NCBI RefSeq assembly: GCF_000224145.3
Contig: NC_020177.2
Coordinates: 1,613,907-1,677,906, forward strand
Source: Ciona intestinalis
Lineage: Eukaryota; Chordata; Ascidiacea; Phlebobranchia; Cionidae
DNA length: 64,000 nucleotides
Direction: 5' to 3'
The notes beneath the pieces were generated by a model. It had not been told where the DNA came from. It saw nothing but the letters and a program-made list of their open reading frames with translations, and did not search any database. Shown here piece by piece: positions 1 to 9,955 of this stretch (position 1 is the stretch's first letter; every line of letters begins with the position of its first letter). The position numbers were made by a program, and so were the translations under genes.

Positions 1-79
1 TCGAACGTTACCCATTGTCGTTCATACAATACCAATTGTTATGCAATAATATAATGTATAGGTAACATGTTAAAAACTA

Positions 80-437
80 TAGCAGTAGGGCAAGAAAAAG
101 AATGTTTAGACTTAATTTTCAAAGTGTACAGTATTATTTCGTGTTATTTAGGTATATTCCTATTTATAAATACACTTAATAATCAAAATTAACAATGATT
201 TTAAACTGTCCCATCTTATCCTATGTGTTTTCGAATTCGTAAAATTTCACTTGTTCTGCGGATCGCTAAATAACTCCTCGTGTGTTTTATTATATTTTAT
301 TAAATTGTTGTCAATTAATAAAAAATGACAGTACCAGTTCGTGGTATTACCCATTACCCCAAAACCGTCATCTATTTTGATTTTGGAAATATTTGGCAAC
401 ATGTGCTTAAGTGTCCCATCTTCCCCCATTGTACTAT
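80..437. repeat. Long MITE-like repeat copy
   Basis: Opens near a gcagtagggcaag motif and closes with gtcccatcttcccccattgtacta, a degenerate form of the TATAGTAGGG/CCCTACTATA ends seen elsewhere in the window. The interior matches the copies at 9708-9955 and 48370-48610 (shared gtgtgttttattatattt and gttgtcaatta blocks), so this is a longer subfamily of the same group. No coding content. Confidence 0.6.
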
Positions 438-809
438 TTTTATTCTGTATGGGTGAGGTCCGTGAGAACCTGGGATTTAGGCCAGACTTGGCCCATTACC
501 CCAACACCCTTGTACGTCCGGAAGTGACGTGCTCGCGGTAGTAAAGTTCTTTTATCATGTTCCGACTCCAGTGTTCCGACCAAGTTCCGTTTTCTATCCC
601 GATTCTCGACCCGTATATATAGGACTCCATCTGCAGACTATTTCTGGGAACTCGTTTTCACACGATTCGCGAACATCATTCGAGGACCACACTCGTACTC
701 ACAACGTCACAACCGGACGCACTTCCACAGAAGGTTTATCCTCGTCTGGGCAGCGAGTCACCACATATATGCAACTTTTTGGGTAATTGTTTTTTTCCTG
801 TATATGACT
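438..809. other. Spacer, no gene seen
   Basis: Somewhat GC-richer than the surroundings, with an 85-codon open frame on the plus strand at 529-786 that shows no recognisable domain and no splice context. I see no supported gene. Confidence 0.4.
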
Positions 810-945
810 GTAATTTGGACAACCCATAAGTGACCGCTGGGTTGAAGCAATGCCCGTTAAGTGTCTTGCTCAAGGACACATACGCCGATCAGTGTTAGTA
901 CCGCCGTCGAGCATCGAACCTGAGCCACGGCGCCGGACCCCCACT
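810..945 (-). repeat. tRNA-like SINE fragment
   Basis: Minus-strand copy of the SINE seen complete at 7138-7430: the GGCGCCGTGGCTCAGG head sits at the right end, followed leftwards by the gtccttgagcaagacacttaacgg block and the gtcactta-gggttgtcc block. Truncated beyond about 810. Confidence 0.75.
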
Positions 946-1224
946 ATATACATAGATACCTAAGTATGAACAGAGTCATATTTCTATGGCTCTGTCTATG
1001 AATATACTAAAACACGCCTCGTGCGGGGCCGATGGGGCCCGGTGGGACCCGCTGAGGACCCAGTGGTACGAGTCATACTAAAACACGCTCGTTGGGGCCC
1101 GGTGAGTAATTCGTGCAAAGGGAGCTTTCCCTGAGCAAGGCCCACCAAAATGTCATGCGTGTATACAGATTTTTTAGCCTAATGAGACCCCGAGTTGAAG
1201 TTTTTGAAAATGAACTTTAATTAT

Positions 1225-1470
1225 TGATGTACGAAGCTTTTATTTCTCGTCCCATTTGGTAGTAAACAACGAACATTTAAAGAATAAAATCATGTCCACA
1301 CGACTTCCAAAGACCGTTGTTAATTGTTTAAATAAAACACCATCAGGATATTTAAATATTATAGTAGGACGGGACAACTTTACCATATAATATCCAAATT
1401 TTCTGTTCTTATTTACTACCAAATCGGACGAGAAAACAGAATGTCCCATCTTCCCCCACCCCACTATATG
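1225..1470. repeat. MITE copy (TATAGTAGGG family)
   Basis: Right end reads gtcccatcttcccccaccccactatat, the standard terminus of this family. The interior carries two mirror-image tttactaccaa/ttggtagtaaa blocks, so this copy looks like a rearranged or doubled element. Confidence 0.75.
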
Positions 1471-1839
1471 TGCTAAAAGTGTCCTACTTTAAGCCACATT
1501 ACTATACATACACTTATACTTGATCAAAGTTTTAATATTAAAATCGAAGGTATAATACTTAAAACTTTTAAAAACGAACAATGTAACTTTTAAAACGAAA
1601 AATGTAAATATTTTTTCCATATTCGGACACGTGTAATTTCTATCAACGAAAATTGCCCGCTTTATGCTTTGAAGACAGACAATATCTTCCATTTTTTACA
1701 AGTTTTATTTCACACACTCATTTTGGTGGCTCTTGCATAGGAAAAGCTACCTTTACACGAAATACTCACCGCCCCCCAACGGGCGTGTTTTATTATGACC
1801 GGTTACACCAGGTCATAATGGTCATATAGATCCTTTTTT

Positions 1840-2705
1840 GTCGAACAGTTGTCCCTGTTGTTGTTCTTGTTTTTTGAGTGATTTTTTTCGCACTTATCTC
1901 ATTTCCTAATTCTAGCATTTATTCTTTAATCTCTTGATTAAAATCGAGTCATAATATATAATTAGCGATTAATTAACGATTACTTTACTGTTTGATTAAA
2001 TGCGCCAAATACAAAATGCACCTTAGACTTTAATTATATGTTTGTACTCTAAAAAATATTTTGAACTAAGCATAAAATTTTATAAACGCTACTGCATATG
2101 ATCGCCTAACTAGCTAGTAATTAACGATTACATTTCTATTTGTTTAAGGCGCTAATTCGGACTTAAAACGTACTTTAACATCGATTAATCGAGTGTATTC
2201 GATACATTACCTTTAACTAAGCTTCGTTTTATAACCATACTGTATAAAATCGTCCAATTAATGAGTAATTAATGATTAAAACGCTTGCGAGTCAAGTAAA
2301 CTGCCATGCATCGGGAACTCCTTGGTAACACGGTAATCGGTAACTTTTGGCTCTGTCTACGTTAGTGTGCAAATATAAAAAAATGTATATGATATTAATA
2401 TGTATCTCTTATTAAAAGAAAAATATCCAAAATATTGGTTACCGATCGAGGCGAAATCGAACCCGGGAGTGTATGTTACTAAAGCAGGCGCCATAACCAT
2501 TAGGGATTAGGCCAATAGAGTCAGTATTCAGATTTGTCGAGGCAGCGCTTATATAGTCTGGAAATTTGGGAGTGTACGTGTTGGTGAGATAAGGAATCCT
2601 CACATCGGTTCACGCCTGAATCAAACTATTTCTATTTAAGAGGAGACGCAATAAAAGCTTTTGATCGAGCTTGATCGGCCGCTGTGGTAAAAGGGTTAAT
2701 TAATA
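1840..2705 (+). repeat. Dispersed repeat, copy A
   Basis: Starts with atatagatccttttttgtcgaacagttg and ends near cgagcttgatcggccgctgtggtaaaagggttaatt. The same material recurs inverted at 8143-8860, including the middle block ctagcatttattct..ctcttgatta. No protein-coding signal; probably a non-autonomous element. A short terminal piece recurs near 30840-30890. Confidence 0.7.
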
Positions 2706-2923
2706 CTATCCTAATCAGCGTATGACGTGCTCACGCATTAGGTTTTTGGTCTCTTGCTGTTGTTGTTTATCGCAAGACGTTTTTTCGCACTTCTTTTTTC
2801 TCTTAATTGAAACACATCGTAATATATATTTATAATTTTTGAACTAATTTTTCAGATTTAACGCGTGATTAGCGATTTCTACGTCATATAACTCAAAGAA
2901 TACGGGTTCCTTTAATTATTGCA

Positions 2924-3031
2924 TGTCCGCTATGTCCACTATGTCCGCTATGTCCGGTATGTCCACTATATGTCCGCTATGTCCACTATGTCCGCCATGT
3001 CCACTATGTCCGCTATAATGTCCACTATTTC
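2924..3031 (+). repeat. 9-bp minisatellite
   Basis: About eleven tandem units alternating ctatgtccg and ctatgtcca with a few slipped units (ctatatgtcc, ctataatgtcc). Confidence 0.9.
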
Positions 3032-3139
3032 CACAATAATATATTTTTTAAAAACAGTAATCAGCTTTGACGGGCGTTTTATAAAGTTATGATAATACTG
3101 TCAAATAATTCTTTAACCTTATTTTCCTGATTATCATTC

Positions 3140-3187
3140 AATGGGGGTCCGTAAAAGAAAACCCATCTTCCCCCACCCTACTATATC
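3140..3187. repeat. MITE terminal fragment
   Basis: Ends with cccatcttcccccaccctactatat, the terminal inverted repeat of the MITE family; only the end is recognisable. Confidence 0.6.
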
Positions 3188-3661
3188 TGTGCAAGGGGAC
3201 AGCAGGCTATAGTGTGTCTAACATTTGGAATTAAGCTACTCTTGACATAAATTTGACCACGATACCCCGTCAGTAGGTTTGCGTACTCTGCACACTTGTT
3301 TCACAGAAAGCACATATCCCACATTTTTGTTGTTGCTTAACTATTTTTAAAATAAAAATAAAACAAATCCATGAATGTTTATTATTTACGCCATAATCAA
3401 AAGCGCAATAAAAGTTTTAATACATAAATTTAAATAAGGACATTTCTGGAAAAAAGAACAAGTTATTAAAAAATGTATAGGGAAAATATTAGGAACCATT
3501 TACTGTAGCCAAAGTAAGGGGATAAAACATTTATTATTATAAACTTTATAGAACTTATGTAATCAAAGTAACTTTATTGGTGGTGGAATCGTATACGAAA
3601 AAAGAGTAAAATATTAGCTTAATTGGTGATACGATATCAAGAACCAAACATAAATTCATCA

Positions 3662-4030
3662 TCAAACTTGCTTACTTCCGCTGTTTATAGTTTTTTTTCT
3701 ATGTTTTAAAGAAACCGACAAAGTTGCTTCCTCGTATGGTAATGATCGTGTTTTATAAAACTCGACAAGACTGTCCAGCTCTTGAAACACAAAGTTCTGC
3801 TCAAGCCAAAAGCATCCCGAAGTGAAGTTAATATTATAATGGTTGACCTTCTCTTCCAAGCTTACGCTGAGTACGAAATTTCCAGGACAAATTGAACTTT
3901 CTCTCACTAGAAAAGAACCCAACTTCTTGTTAATAAGAATGTCGTGGCTGACTTCCAAATTCAACTTTCCAAAGAACCACGAACTTCTTTTATAATCATC
4001 TTGGGTTTTCAACATTTCAGAAGCCAACAT
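3662..4030 (-). CDS. Solo SH2 protein, CRK-type paralogue
   Basis: Encodes 122 residues that are almost entirely one SH2 domain of the CRK type. Seen: a WFFGKL start of the domain near residue 18, the phosphotyrosine-binding FLVRES strand with its arginine at residue 43, and the CPGNFVLSVS and VNHYNI segments shared with the Crk orthologue at 11945-13276. SH2 domains bind phosphotyrosine, so a binding role is likely; a downstream effector role is not visible because no SH3 domain follows. The last codons contain a strong donor (gtaagc, exon end about 3676), so a further exon to the left is possible, but I found no SH3-like exon there. It faces the paralogue at 4926 head to head, about 0.9 kb apart. 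It could be a true SH2-only regulator or a decaying duplicate; the open frame and intact FLVRES argue for function. Confidence 0.65.
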   Translation of the reverse strand: MLASEMLKTQDDYKRSSWFFGKLNLEVSHDILINKKLGSFLVRESSICPGNFVLSVSLEEKVNHYNINFTSGCFWLEQNFVFQELDSLVEFYKTRSLPYEEATLSVSLKHRKKTINSGSKQV

Positions 4031-4429
4031 TACCTTTTGGTCTACTGCTTCTCGGCTATTGAGATTCTTACACGGTCTGGGTATCTTCGGAGTCAGTTAA
4101 TTTAACGTTGTTCATTTTTTCACAACGAGATGAAACATCTTCCTTATAAATTCGTAAAAATGTTCTTAATTAAGATTTAGCATTGCGTAGTAGAGAATGG
4201 CGCGGTACGTATGTCGGGCATGTTTTCGAAACATTTGCGGAAATACCTGAAGCGTAAGTATATGACGTGCGTACAAGCAGAGCATATTTCATAGTAAGTT
4301 ACAAACAAAAACTATTTAAATCAATTGCTGTTGGTCACTCTAGTTTGCTCAAATACAAATTATTATCGAAACTCGTTGCTGATGCTTGTATTTTAGAAGC
4401 ACAGATAAGGCAGTTGTACTCACGGTTTA

Positions 4430-4575
4430 TTCAAATATCCTGATTGTGTTTTAAACAATCAACAACGGCATATGAAAGCCGTGAAGATACGGTTTTATAA
4501 TTTTTGGAAAGTTTGTTGTTTACTACCAAATGGGCCGAGAAAATAGAATAAAAAGGTGTCCCATTGTTCCCCACC
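4430..4575. repeat. MITE copy between divergent SH2 genes
   Basis: Contains the family interior cctgattgtgttttaaacaat and closes with the caccctactatat terminus. It lies in the shared upstream region of the solo-SH2 gene and the CRK-like gene. Confidence 0.75.
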
Positions 4576-4925
4576 CTACTATATAGCATACATTTTAAGT
4601 CACTAACGTATTTCGCTTGGTCATTGGTCTTTTTGTTAGAGCTTGAATTAGATTATCTTTCGCCTCCGTGAAACTTTAAACCACACATAGCACGTGACGC
4701 AATGATTCAGTAACTAATCCAGATGACGTAAATACCTAACGTTGCAACCACAATAACGACCCACGCCTTATACTCGGTTATATCTACAAACCTAACAGTG
4801 ATGTATGTGTGTGTAACTAACGTATACTTGGTTGTAATGCAGTATTAAAAAGTGGTGCATTACTTTGCAGTTAACATTCTGTTAAGTTTATAATTGATTT
4901 AAACAATCTACACATGTAGCAAAAC

Positions 4926-6625
4926 ATGTCAGTTTTGAGAAGCTCTTCAATGCAGCAACAAATATGGTATTTCGGAAGCCTTGAGCGAATAGTGGCTGAA
5001 CAAATTCTGCAACCAACGTCTGAAGGAACATTTTTAGTCCGAAACAGTAAAAGTATTCTTGGAGATTTCGTGCTTTCAGTAAAACAGAAAGAGGAAGTTA
5101 TTCATTACATAATACGACGAGAGCACAGCAAACTAGTGCTTAAAAACCACGTATTTTTATCAATGGTGACATTGCTTGAACATTACAAGACCCACTTCGT
5201 AGGCGAAGGACGTTTAATAAAACCAATGAACAAATTCAATTGTCAATTGTGGATGGAAACGCAGAATACTGAGGGCAGTTCGACAGATTGGAGTTTGTTT
5301 GCAGATCCAACAAAACCATCGTTGCCTCCTCCGTTACCACGGCGGGACATGGCGACGATGCGTCTACCGTTCCTGGTTCGTGTCTCCGCAGATTTCGTCG
5401 CAAAAAATGGCAATCAACTCTCTTGTGTTTGCAACGAGGAACTAGAGGTGTTTGAAATCATTGACAAACATTGGTGGCGAGCGAGAAATGGTTTGGGAAA
5501 GATGGGAAGAGTGCCATCGACATGCGTGGAGTTTTTAACGTCAAAAGTTGTGATGGAACACGAAGAGAAAGGCAAAAAGCGGAAAATATCAAATTTTATA
5601 TCAAAGAAATTTAAAGTAGGTCTCTTACATCATAACTTCGATTATAAGTTTTCATATATGTTTACAATTTTATATCAAGAGCAATAAAACAGACAGTTTG
5701 AACGATTCTTAACAAAATAACCTTTCCGGGAATGACCCGAAGAACCATATATCGCATATGACGTAACACAACTACGTATACACAGCATGAGTCAACTATA
5801 TATATTATGACTCATCATATGAGGATAAATTAATATTTCAACACTCCTTGTCTTTGCCTATATATATTTACGTGATTCACGCTATCATATGCAAGTCCAC
5901 TATCTGATGTTTGTATAAATACTCATTCACGGTACGTTCTTGATCGAGCTCAAATAAAGACAAAAAGTTCAAGACATATAGTAGGGTGGGAGAAGATGGG
6001 ACACATTTAACTCCAAGAATTAGAAAACTATATCGAAACGACTTCCAAAGACTGTTGTTAATAAATTTAAACACGATAAGGATATTTGGATATTATGTGC
6101 TAAAGGTGTCCCATCTTCCCCCACCCTACTATATCAAATAATCTATCTTTTTTCGTTAAATAGTCATTAAATACGGCGAACGAAACTATGCAACCGCACA
6201 ATAAGTATGGAAATCCAAGTATTCGACAACCGATCTATGCTAAAGTGGTGAAGAAGTTGAAGCCTAAACCGAACGATAGAATTAGTCTACAACTAAAGGT
6301 AAATTTGTGTAATTAAAGTTTACGTGTAAAAATCTATCGATAAATACAATTACTATATGAAATAAAACGTACAGCAGAGCATGGTAAAAGATGAAACGAA
6401 GCAAGATAGAATACTGTTTAAAATCTTTAAGTTAAAAGCCTAATTTTTTCAGCATTTGATAGATTCGATTTTATTTCTCAGGTTGGAGACATTGTGACCA
6501 TCATTAAAATTTATCCGAACAATATCATGGAAGGAATCGTTAACACAAAGCAGGGAAAGTTTCCAGCAGGTCATGTTAAAGTAATCGAAGAACCTATCGA
6601 GGAGAGTGAGGAAGAGAGTTCATAA
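4926..6625 (+). CDS. CRK-like adaptor, diverged SH2-SH3-SH3 paralogue
   Basis: Three exons, 4926-5615, 6164-6298 and 6482-6625, all phase 0 with GT-AG borders, give 322 residues; CRK and CRKL are about 304. An in-frame TAG lies 9 nt before the ATG, fixing the start. Order: SH2 (about 13-105, FLVRNS with Arg39), a proline linker with PPPLPRR, first SH3 (about 148-205), a YGNP site at Tyr245, then a C-terminal SH3 starting at the exon 3 VGDIVTI segment. CRK adaptors couple phosphotyrosine proteins to guanine-nucleotide exchange factors bound by the first SH3. Here that SH3 lacks the DLPF-type acidic loop of Crk (CVCNEELEV instead), and the C-terminal SH3 lacks the tryptophan of the QWEG motif, so ligand choice is probably altered or lost. 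YxxP is the kind of site a CRK SH2 recognises and could serve self-inhibition. Intron 1 holds a MITE. Orthology to Crk itself is excluded by the better match at 11945-13276. Confidence 0.88.
5978..6134. mobile_element. Complete MITE in CRK-like intron 1
   Basis: About 157 bp with long terminal inverted repeats: atagtagggtgggagaagat at the left and atcttcccccaccctactat at the right, plus gggacac/gtgtccc just inside. TA duplication is possible at the borders. It is the cleanest full copy of the family in the window. Confidence 0.88.
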
Positions 6626-6639
6626 GATTAAAATGAAAA

Positions 6640-7130
6640 AAGGAATAACAGGCGTTATCACCTATTGTTTATTCTCGCGTGGGTTAATAAGGATTTATAC
6701 GTCGACCCTGCATGACATGCAGAGGTCTGTTGTACAACTTTAAAAGTAATAATATTTTTTTTATAAATGTCTACTCATTTTTATGAACCGCTAATAACTC
6801 TCTGGATTAGCAGAAGCACACGATATATATATATATATATAATATAAGCCAAATATATTAGCCACACGTTTACCATCTTCGGTTTAATTATTTTATTTGA
6901 ACGTTTTACGAAATTATTCTTTAGAATAAATCAATTGTTCTTTTAGTTTGCTGTTTACTCATGCACACGCACATATACGTTATATATAAGCTACTTTTTC
7001 CCATGTGTTTTTATATTTGATATGATGCTTTGTAAATTTAAAATAATTATTCCCTGAGAATAAACTGCAACAGAAAATGTTTTTGCAACTCAACATTCGA
7101 TATCTGAATATAACAATAACAATGTTATGT
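6640..7130. other. AT-rich spacer
   Basis: Downstream flank of the CRK-like gene with a short (ta)n run near 6822-6842. No gene or clear repeat seen. Confidence 0.5.
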
Positions 7131-7137
7131 TATAACT

Positions 7138-7430
7138 GTCCGGTGCCGTGGAAAAGTTGGTTAGCGCGCCTGCCTGTAACCCTGAGGTGATGATTTCAGT
7201 GCCCGTCGCTGATGCTACCATTGTGACGGATATGTCTTTGGCAAGACACTTAACGGCAATTGCTCCGACCTAATGCTCACTAATGGGTTGGTCAAATTAT
7301 CATCCATAGGTAAAAAAATAATAACTTACAAAGTATCATACATGGTAACTCGTAATCTGGCACTGGGTGTATATGAACACCCGTGTTATAACGACTTCCG
7401 TTGTCCGGCCACGCGAGAAGTAAGTTACAA
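7138..7430 (+). repeat. tRNA-like SINE, full length
   Basis: Starts gtccggtgccgtgg with a tRNA-like box A (tggttagcgcgcctgcctg). The body contains caagacacttaacggcaatt and ctaatgggttggtca, and it ends ttgtccggccacgcgagaagtaagttac. This matches the composite tRNA-derived SINE family I recall from Ciona. Confidence 0.85.
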
Positions 7431-7484
7431 AACAAAGTAAGGAACCCTTTCAATAATAGATAAAAATTTATGTTATAGTTATTA

Positions 7485-7690
7485 TGCGCCAGTATTCTGA
7501 CGGTCCAGCAAAGTATGCGGCAAAGCGACGATTGCCGTTCTTAAGTATTAAAATTTCGCTGTTAAACGAATACAACATATTTTTATTGGCTAAATAAGGC
7601 AGACCAATAAGATGTTCATTTTTAATCCTCGCTGAAAAAACGCTAGATTAAAACTCCCAAAATTTTGTAGTTTGCGAGTTTGAATAATTT
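7485..7690. repeat. Dispersed repeat related to 49990-50190
   Basis: Shares cagtattct-acggtc-a-caaagt, cggcaaag and the ttgtag-tt-cgagttt block with the copy at 49990-50190; a partial relative is at 38610-38700. Non-coding. Confidence 0.55.
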
Positions 7691-7943
7691 ATCTATGATC
7701 GTAGTTGAATAAAATGTGGTGAACTGTTTCGTATGTTTTAATGTTGTCTTATAAAATCAGTTTTATTTTTGTGAAAAAATCTAGATGTATTAGATGGGAC
7801 AACTTTTCATTTCATTTTCTTGTAAAAACCAAGACGAACAGTATAAACAACAACAAAATAGCCACCAGAATTTTACAAGCTACAAGCTCAACAAGAGATC
7901 ACAGATCTAATGAATGAGCACGTTTGAAACTAATTAGCATAAG

Positions 7944-8141
7944 ATAGTAGAGTCGGGGAAGATGAGACACCTTTAACACATAATATCCAAATAGCCTGAT
8001 CGTGTTTTAAACAATTAACAACGGTCTGTCGAAGTCGTGAAGATACGGTTTTATAATTCATTAAATGTTTTTTGTTTACTACCAAATGAAAAGAGAAAAC
8101 AAAATGAAAAGGTGTCCCATCTACCCCCACAGGTGCTATAT
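7944..8141. repeat. MITE copy
   Basis: Degenerate left end atagtagagtcggggaagat and right end gtcccatctacccccacaggtgctata, with the family interior of aaacaattaacaacggtc and gtttactaccaaat. Confidence 0.8.
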
Positions 8142-8142
8142 T

Positions 8143-8860
8143 AATTAATCCTTTTACTATAACGGTCGACTAGGCTCGATCAAAAACAAATCTGAAGTAA
8201 CCAACAAAACGGGTTCTAGTCGCCATTGGTGACTGTGGAGCAGTATAGGCAGAATGTATTTATACATGTTTATAACTAATGAAACTTATGACGTTTGAGG
8301 ATTTTGTGATCGGTAAAGAATATGTGTAAATACGCTTTGTACAACTCCTGTACCATGTGTTTATTGTAAACTTACACTAGTTAACGTTGTCGTCGCTTAA
8401 AAACGTTTGTATTCATGAATTTTGACAAACCGTAATCACGCAGTAGTTAGGTAATGTTAGAAGTTAATATTATTCATATGATGTTGAATTAAAAATAATG
8501 TTTCAATTACGATTAATGATAATACGGTATAAGAGTAGTGCATTTAATGCTTCCCGTCCTTTCCCGCAAAACTGCCAGACAGTGTTTGCGCTATGTAAAG
8601 TGCATGGGGAAAGCAATCGTTAGTTAATCGCTCATTGTGCGTTTTTAAATCTTTTTTTTTAAATGAAAATTCAGTTTAAAAATTATAAATACATATTATG
8701 ATTTGATTTCAATCAAGAGAATAACGAATAAATGCTAGAATTGAAAATTGAGGTAAGTGCGGAAAAAATAGTCTAAAAAACAACAACAAGAACAACTGTT
8801 CGACGAAAAAGGATCTATATGACCACTAACGTGTTCAAAAAGGTATCGTCGACGTCTGAT
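8143..8860 (-). repeat. Dispersed repeat, copy B (inverted)
   Basis: Reverse complement of the family at 1840-2705: attaattaatccttttacta and the gtcgactaggctcgatcaa block at the left, caactgttcgacgaaaaagg at the right. The middle is longer than in copy A and carries no reading frame that I trust. Confidence 0.7.
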
Positions 8861-9256
8861 TTCAACCATCGGCTGATGTCATCTAGCTACCATTTTTTTC
8901 TAATTTTTGGAACGAAAACTATTGCCACAACGATCAATTCTAAAGGGAACCTTTTAATATATCAGTGGCTCATCTGGTATAAAAACGTATAGTGTATTTC
9001 CAACGTTTCGTCTGCCATACGGCGAGACTTCATCAGGGAATGAAACGCAACAGTTACAACAAGCGAAAAGCAGGAAAGGGTGAGAAAAAGGCGATATTAA
9101 CGTGATAAGGGCACTGTAAGGAAGAGACGGTGAGAGGGCAAAAACGCACAACGGCAGTCACGTGAAAAATCGAAAACTGAAAAAAAAATTATATCAGGTT
9201 GTTGTAAGTTGTGGGGAAATAGGTGCATTGTGAAGTCGGTCCCCGTTCCAGAATTC

Positions 9257-9317
9257 GACAGAGCCGTCTTGCTCGCGTCCTTTGCTGCGACAAAGGCGCG
9301 AGCAAGACGGCTCTGTC
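9257..9317. repeat. 61-nt perfect-arm hairpin
   Basis: Two 21-nt arms, gacagagccgtcttgctcgcg and its exact reverse complement, enclose a 19-nt loop that itself folds (cctttg/caaagg). It sits between the left arm of the larger inverted repeat and the assembly gap. Confidence 0.9.
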
Positions 9318-9348
9318 ACAAGCAATCTGCTGTATGTAGTCACCGAGT

Positions 9349-9398
9349 NNNNNNNNNNNNNNNNNNNNNNNNNNNNNNNNNNNNNNNNNNNNNNNNNN
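9349..9398. other. Assembly gap, 50 N
   Basis: Exactly 50 N, as in the two other gaps, so it is a placeholder of unknown true length. It falls inside the inverted repeat. Confidence 0.95.
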
Positions 9399-9707
9399 GA
9401 CTTGACCATACGTTTGTTTTTAGAGACTCGTCTGCACATTCACAGACACCGAGAATGTGTCAACAACAAAGAACAATGCACCTATTTCCCCACAACTTAC
9501 AACAACCTGGATGATATAAAAACATTTTTTTTTCAGTTTTCTATTTTTCACGTGACTGCCGTTGTGCGTTTTTGCCCTCTCACCGTCTCTTCCTTACAGT
9601 GCCCTTATCACGTTAATATCGCCTTTTTCTCATGACTGTCGATTTCCGACCACGCGAAGGGAAAGCAAGTTACATTCATTTATTCAATTTCATTTATTAG
9701 TTTAAAT

Positions 9708-9955
9708 TAACAAGGATATCAAACTGGCCCGTCTTACCTCGCCTGATTTCAAAATGATAAAATTACACCTGGTGGGTTACATCACTTCTTGTGTGTTTTA
9801 ATATATTTCATTAGAGTGTTGTCAATTATAAAATTATTAATTATGATAGTACTTTTTCGTGATATCTGACCAAAAATCGTTATATATTTTGAGTTTAAAA
9901 ATATTTTTCAATATGTGCTCAAGCTAGGATGTGGTCTTACCCCACTCCATTATAT
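9708..9955. repeat. Long MITE-like repeat copy
   Basis: Same subfamily as 80-437: ttcttgtgtgttttaatatatttcatta, gttgtcaatta and taccccactccattatat at the right end. Highly diverged. Confidence 0.5.

Larger units (their letters stand above)
8954..9634. repeat. Inverted-repeat element interrupted by gap 1
   Basis: Left arm 9081-9232 and right arm 9475-9634 are reverse complements (tgagaaaaaggcgatattaa against ttaatatcgcctttttctca, and the ggttgttgtaagttgtgggg block). Left of the arm, 9001-9040, is a tail segment read on the minus strand as a ccctgatgaagtctcgcc motif that recurs in degenerate form at 40783-40830. The interior is partly lost in the gap. Confidence 0.7.

Noticed and set aside
7138-7430. 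tRNA gene candidate at SINE heads (several copies)
   Set aside because: Box A and B resemble a tRNA, but the cloverleaf is not closed and the sequence continues into the SINE body and tail.
9001-9040. Hammerhead-ribozyme-like core on the minus strand (CTGATGA, a stem, GAAACG), with a degenerate relative at 40786-40818
   Set aside because: Stem II folds, but an extra A follows CTGATGA and I could not close stem I with the flanking sequence; stem III is only four base pairs. More likely a conserved tail of a repeat family.
8954-9151. 65-codon minus-strand frame ending with a DEVSPYGRRNVG-type segment
   Set aside because: The segment is the translation of the repeat tail, which is not kept in frame at 40783-40830; no coding domain around it.
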